DNA of 64,000 nucleotides, taken from the NCBI GenBank assembly GCA_032622095.1, contig CP136061.1, positions 91,365,845 through 91,429,844 on the forward strand, given 5' to 3'. Within the stretch, counting starts at the first letter, position 1; each line of letters begins with the position of its first letter. The notes below the pieces were generated by a model that was given only the letters and a program-made list of their open reading frames with translations, searched no databases and had not been told where the DNA came from. Shown here in pieces: positions 60,700-64,000 of the stretch. This stretch comes from Siphonodentalium dalli (lineage: Eukaryota; Mollusca; Scaphopoda; Gadilida; Siphonodentaliidae). The position numbers and the translations under genes were made by a program.

Positions 60700-61320
60700 G
60701 GTTATGTATGACTTGTTTAAAATTGGAAGGTCTAAAAGATTATCGGTCATTAACCATTTACGATTGTTTGACACCATTGTCTTGCCAGTACTGTTGTACG
60801 GATGTGAGGTGTGGAGTATGGGAGACAACTCTAGCACCGAACGTGTCCACCTTAAATTTTGTAAAATGCTTCTCAAATTAAAACCACCAACTCCGAACTA
60901 TATGGTATATGGAGAGCTCGGCAGATAACCTGTAATAATACAGGATGATACAATATTGGGGTAAGTTGGTGGTGAATGATGGCAGCAAGCTTGCATGTTT
61001 ATTATACAATCTGGCTCATCGACTCCGAGATGAATTACCCCCACACTTGGATCGAGGCAGTTTAATGTATCCTGAATGAAACAGGTATGTCCCACTGGTG
61101 GTTGAACCAAGAAATTAAATGACCAGTTTATCCAAGAATGGCTTGAATCTCAATAGATAAGCCGAGTCGTGGAAATACCTATCAGGGTACTAAAAGTGAA
61201 TTTAAACCTGAATATTACCTCAATCTGACAGATAACTTTATTTTCAACATAGCCAGGTTTAACATTAGTAATCACTATGCATTTACGAATTGACTAGAGT
61301 GCGTGGAAATAAAACACCGT
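60700..61320 (+). pseudogene. LINE reverse transcriptase C-terminal remnant
   Basis: The first frame (60698-60928) reads MYDLFKIGRSKRLSVINHL, then DTIVLPVLLYGCEVW and PNYMVYGELGR, the standard region after the RT palm. Shifted frames follow with LVVNDGSKLACLLYNLAHRL and, near 61250, FNIARFNISNHYAF. The same LINE group as 25601-26905, but a different segment survives. Several frameshifts and stops make it dead. Element C ends right at its start. Confidence 0.75.
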
Positions 61321-61423
61321 AGCATCTGACCATGCTGTGACTGACTGCACTCAAACGCTATATGTTAACACACGTTGAAGAGTCATTAACAGTAACACGT
61401 GCATTTCCAAACGTGGCATGTGC

Positions 61424-61442
61424 CCCCCCCCCCCCCCCCCCG
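61424..61442. repeat. Poly-C homopolymer
   Basis: About 19 consecutive C bases. Confidence 0.95.
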
Positions 61443-62127
61443 ACGATCAGTTTAGAAAGTGGGCACACGACTTCTGACTTACGTATAACTGTAAACAAAC
61501 AGGCATCCATTCGCCCAGTACTGGTACCAAACACCGATAAACAAACGAGAATGATTTCGTCAACGATAATCACTTTATTACGCGCCCGCCGTGTGTAAAC
61601 TAATGTAGAGATTATTGTTTCGCCTGGGTGCATGGGTGTTTTATTTATAGAATGGAACTTTTTGGGAGGATTAAAAGTCGAACTGCAACCGGAGGCCGAG
61701 TCATGTAAAAGGTGTAGTTGGGAATTTCAATTTCGTTTATTGTCGTTAACATTATGACCACAGGGGTTGTGGTCGGAGACGGCCGAGTCGGCCGGCGGTT
61801 CGTTAATTAGGTGCTGGTTGTTATTGTTATTTTAACGGAATTCTGAGTTGGTCATTCGCAAAACCAATATATTTTATATTCTATAATTACAATCATGGGT
61901 ATATAATATATGATCTTGAGCGCGTTATCATTTCTAACATTGCTTTTCTTGTTTAATTTATATGAAAGAATGGCTTTGTGTTTGCGTTGTGGAAATATCG
62001 ATACAAACTTTATGAAACTATCTGCGCTGAACATGTTTATCTGCGGTGAGGCGCAGCAGATTGTTTCAAAGCACTTTAATTTGTTATCCACACAAACTAC
62101 CGTTTATATGCATTTGAACCATACAAG
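61443..62127. other. No recognisable feature
   Basis: Short ORFs only; no repeat partner or motif seen. Confidence 0.4.
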
Positions 62128-62226
62128 AATACACCCATAGTACCCGAGAGTACAAAATGTTCACCACGAGTGGAATTGTGTGTTTAACCACGATCCTTTT
62201 GTACTCGCGGGTACTATGCGTGTATT
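62128..62226. repeat. ~100-bp hairpin
   Basis: AATACACCCATAGTACCCG at the left pairs with its complement at the right with few mismatches. Probably a small MITE. Confidence 0.6.
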
Positions 62227-62542
62227 TTATTTATGCCATAATTATCATTTTTGATTGCTCCGCCAATCCCGCTATTTACTTTGAACGACGTAATATGGAA
62301 TGTGCGTGTATTGATGCATACATTTACGTCATGACGTCAGACTGTTTCCGAGCGATTAGTTACTTGGAATTACCATTCATATGTTTCATATTTCATATAA
62401 CACTATCAGGTTTGACTTGATTGAAGTGCAGGCAATTTTCCTCATATCTAATTGTTATCATGACAACTTCCTATTTTAAATGACTGTTATATAGGAACTA
62501 TTTTGCTAACTACGAAGTAGTTCTAATATGGGTATACACGTT

Positions 62543-62648
62543 TAACACATGAAATTACATTTGAACATTTACACCCACTGTAGAAATGTATACCCACAGT
62601 AGGAAGCTGTATACCCACAGTAGGGTGTAAATATGTAGTTATGTGTTA
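62543..62648. repeat. ~106-bp hairpin with internal TATACCCACAGTAGG repeat
   Basis: TAACACAT...ACACCC at the left pairs with GGGTGTAA...ATGTGTTA at the right. The loop carries two copies of TATACCCACAGTAGG. Confidence 0.6.
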
Positions 62649-62649
62649 G

Positions 62650-63840
62650 GCAATATAATAGGCAATTGTGGTATAAATAACACTATCAGCTTTCAGTTTG
62701 TCAGTTCTTCAACTGCATCAGCGGGGAGCCGGAGACAAGTTTTCCTCATGCCTTTTTTTCAAAATATATCATCAATTTTGACCCAGAAATGGCAAAAACA
62801 GTGTATACTGATGTATTATACTACGTAAGTAGTGTATTATGATTGCCAATTCAAAAACCACACTGAATCCATCTGATTGATACATAGAATGTATCACTGC
62901 TGCAGTGACCCGAAAATTGAAAACAATAACAATGAGACCACAGGATATGATATCACATTATGCTAATCTAAATTAAAACTGGAAATTAAAATATTTTGCC
63001 TGCCACTGCCTGGATAACAGACTCATGTATTCTATTGCATCAACTTGCTTGATGTTCGATCGAATCTTCATTTATGATGTTCGTCACCGTGTGCATAACT
63101 AGGCTACACAAGGGTACTCAAATTCATATGAAATGCTGTGCCAATATATGCATTTATATTAGTCAACAGTTACATTTAATATATTGTACTCAAAGGTTGT
63201 GTTTTGGGTAACTTGACGATTTGGTAAGACAATTAAGGACATTAAGAACATTTTAAAATGTGTAATCACTAGGCCCTCAGTACATTTTTGTCATGTGTAT
63301 AACTACAGGTTCGCAGTCAGGACCAGTAGGACAAGACAGGTGGGCCTCTATCGAAGTATCGAACAAGTTAATAAAAATTAAACATATACAACATAAACAA
63401 ACAAAGTTATGAATTAAAAGTAAACAAAACTCTTCGTGTTTGAGGGTTATGCTATCGAATGGATATTCGTCGCAATTCTTCGAAAAAAGGCGTGGGTCTA
63501 TGAAAATACACCGGAAAATATTTTTGAGACAAAAAATGGGGGTGATGGGGACCAATATATATAAACATGAAAAAGCGCCTACGTGTCCGACTATGTGTTC
63601 CGCCTCCCTTGACTACATCTGAATTTAGTTAAATTTTTCGAAATATATATTCTGCTCAATATATATTTTGACATAAGAATTATCTGCCATTGATTTCTAA
63701 AGTACATGTATATAAGTTATAACTGAACATCACTTGTGTTAAACTGACATGGTTCATTCGATCTTCCAATGTTATACGCTCGTTATACTTCCAACTTCTA
63801 CTTTTTGGTGGTACTCTTGCGAAATGACGGACTAAATTAT
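62650..63840. other. No confident feature
   Basis: AT-rich DNA. A fragment near 63733-63775 resembles the first bases of the ~435-bp MITE family (TTAAACTGACATGGTTCATTCGA). Confidence 0.4.
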
Positions 63841-63993
63841 AAGAAATAACGCTTGTTTCGATTAAGGTTATGATTTATAACCGCAAATTTTGAAAATAGA
63901 TGTTATATAACTGCGCTACGCGCGTAAAAGAATTTATCTTCAAACATTTCGGTTAGAACTGCATAACCTTAATCGAAACAGGAGTTATTTCTT
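63841..63993. mobile_element. ~153-bp hairpin MITE at the window edge
   Basis: The 33-bp ends are inverted repeats, containing GTTTCGATTAAGGTTATG and its complement with a few mismatches outside that block. Confidence 0.75.
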
Positions 63994-64000
63994 AAATAGA

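Noticed and set aside
63277-63555. 92-codon minus ORF with a hydrophobic stretch
   Set aside because: AT-rich region with chance-level length and no recognisable motif.

Overview
The window looks like repeat-dense nuclear DNA of an animal, most likely a marine invertebrate and plausibly a mollusc or other lophotrochozoan. It is AT-rich and has no operons, ribosome-binding sites or dense bacterial coding. It carries non-LTR retrotransposon ORFs, a tRNA-derived SINE with an AAACC-type tail, many short inverted-repeat elements (MITEs), microsatellites and minisatellites. I found no intact ordinary host gene. One exon-like segment with a splice donor lies at 46631-46819 (minus). The lineage assignment is inference from repeat style, not from a marker gene.

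Region by region: 1-6.4 kb holds a fragment of a KRBA2/Gypsy-type integrase gene, several MITEs (some nested) and a SINE with a 13-bp target duplication. 6.47-12.35 kb is a foldback element: long inverted arms around about 13 copies of a ~190-bp tandem unit. 12.7-13.4 kb has a decayed Ty3/Gypsy-like reverse transcriptase trace. 14.2-15.1 kb is a GC-rich tandem array with one end inverted. 15-24 kb is MITEs and hairpins in otherwise blank DNA, including an element at 23.0-23.4 kb with a perfect 8-bp target duplication and a hairpin at each end. 23.8-29.8 kb contains pieces of three LINE copies, an ORF for an adenain-like (Polinton-type) cysteine protease and a ~62-70-bp minisatellite. 30-34 kb holds further hairpins and arrays. 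34.4-39.3 kb is a second, unrelated foldback element, with ~1.45-kb arms around a 21-bp minisatellite that switches orientation near its right end. 40-42 kb is another degenerate tandem array, and 43.2-43.7 kb a Tc1/mariner-like MITE.

The most informative structure is at 47524-55760: an 8.2-kb DNA transposon of apparent Ginger/KRBA2 type. It has ~80-bp terminal inverted repeats ending TGTTA...TAACA, a 4-bp TATA target duplication, repeated palindromic subterminal motifs and a gene for a DDE integrase. A 4.5-kb Jockey-like LINE (49435-53948) has inserted into the start of that integrase gene and is flanked by an exact 13-bp duplication. Without the LINE the host element is about 3.7 kb. Both the integrase and the LINE ORFs carry stops or frameshifts, so neither copy looks active.

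55.8-64 kb contains weak duplications, a 2.0-kb inverted-repeat element (58679-60687) that itself carries a nested 363-bp MITE, another LINE remnant, and small hairpins up to the window edge.
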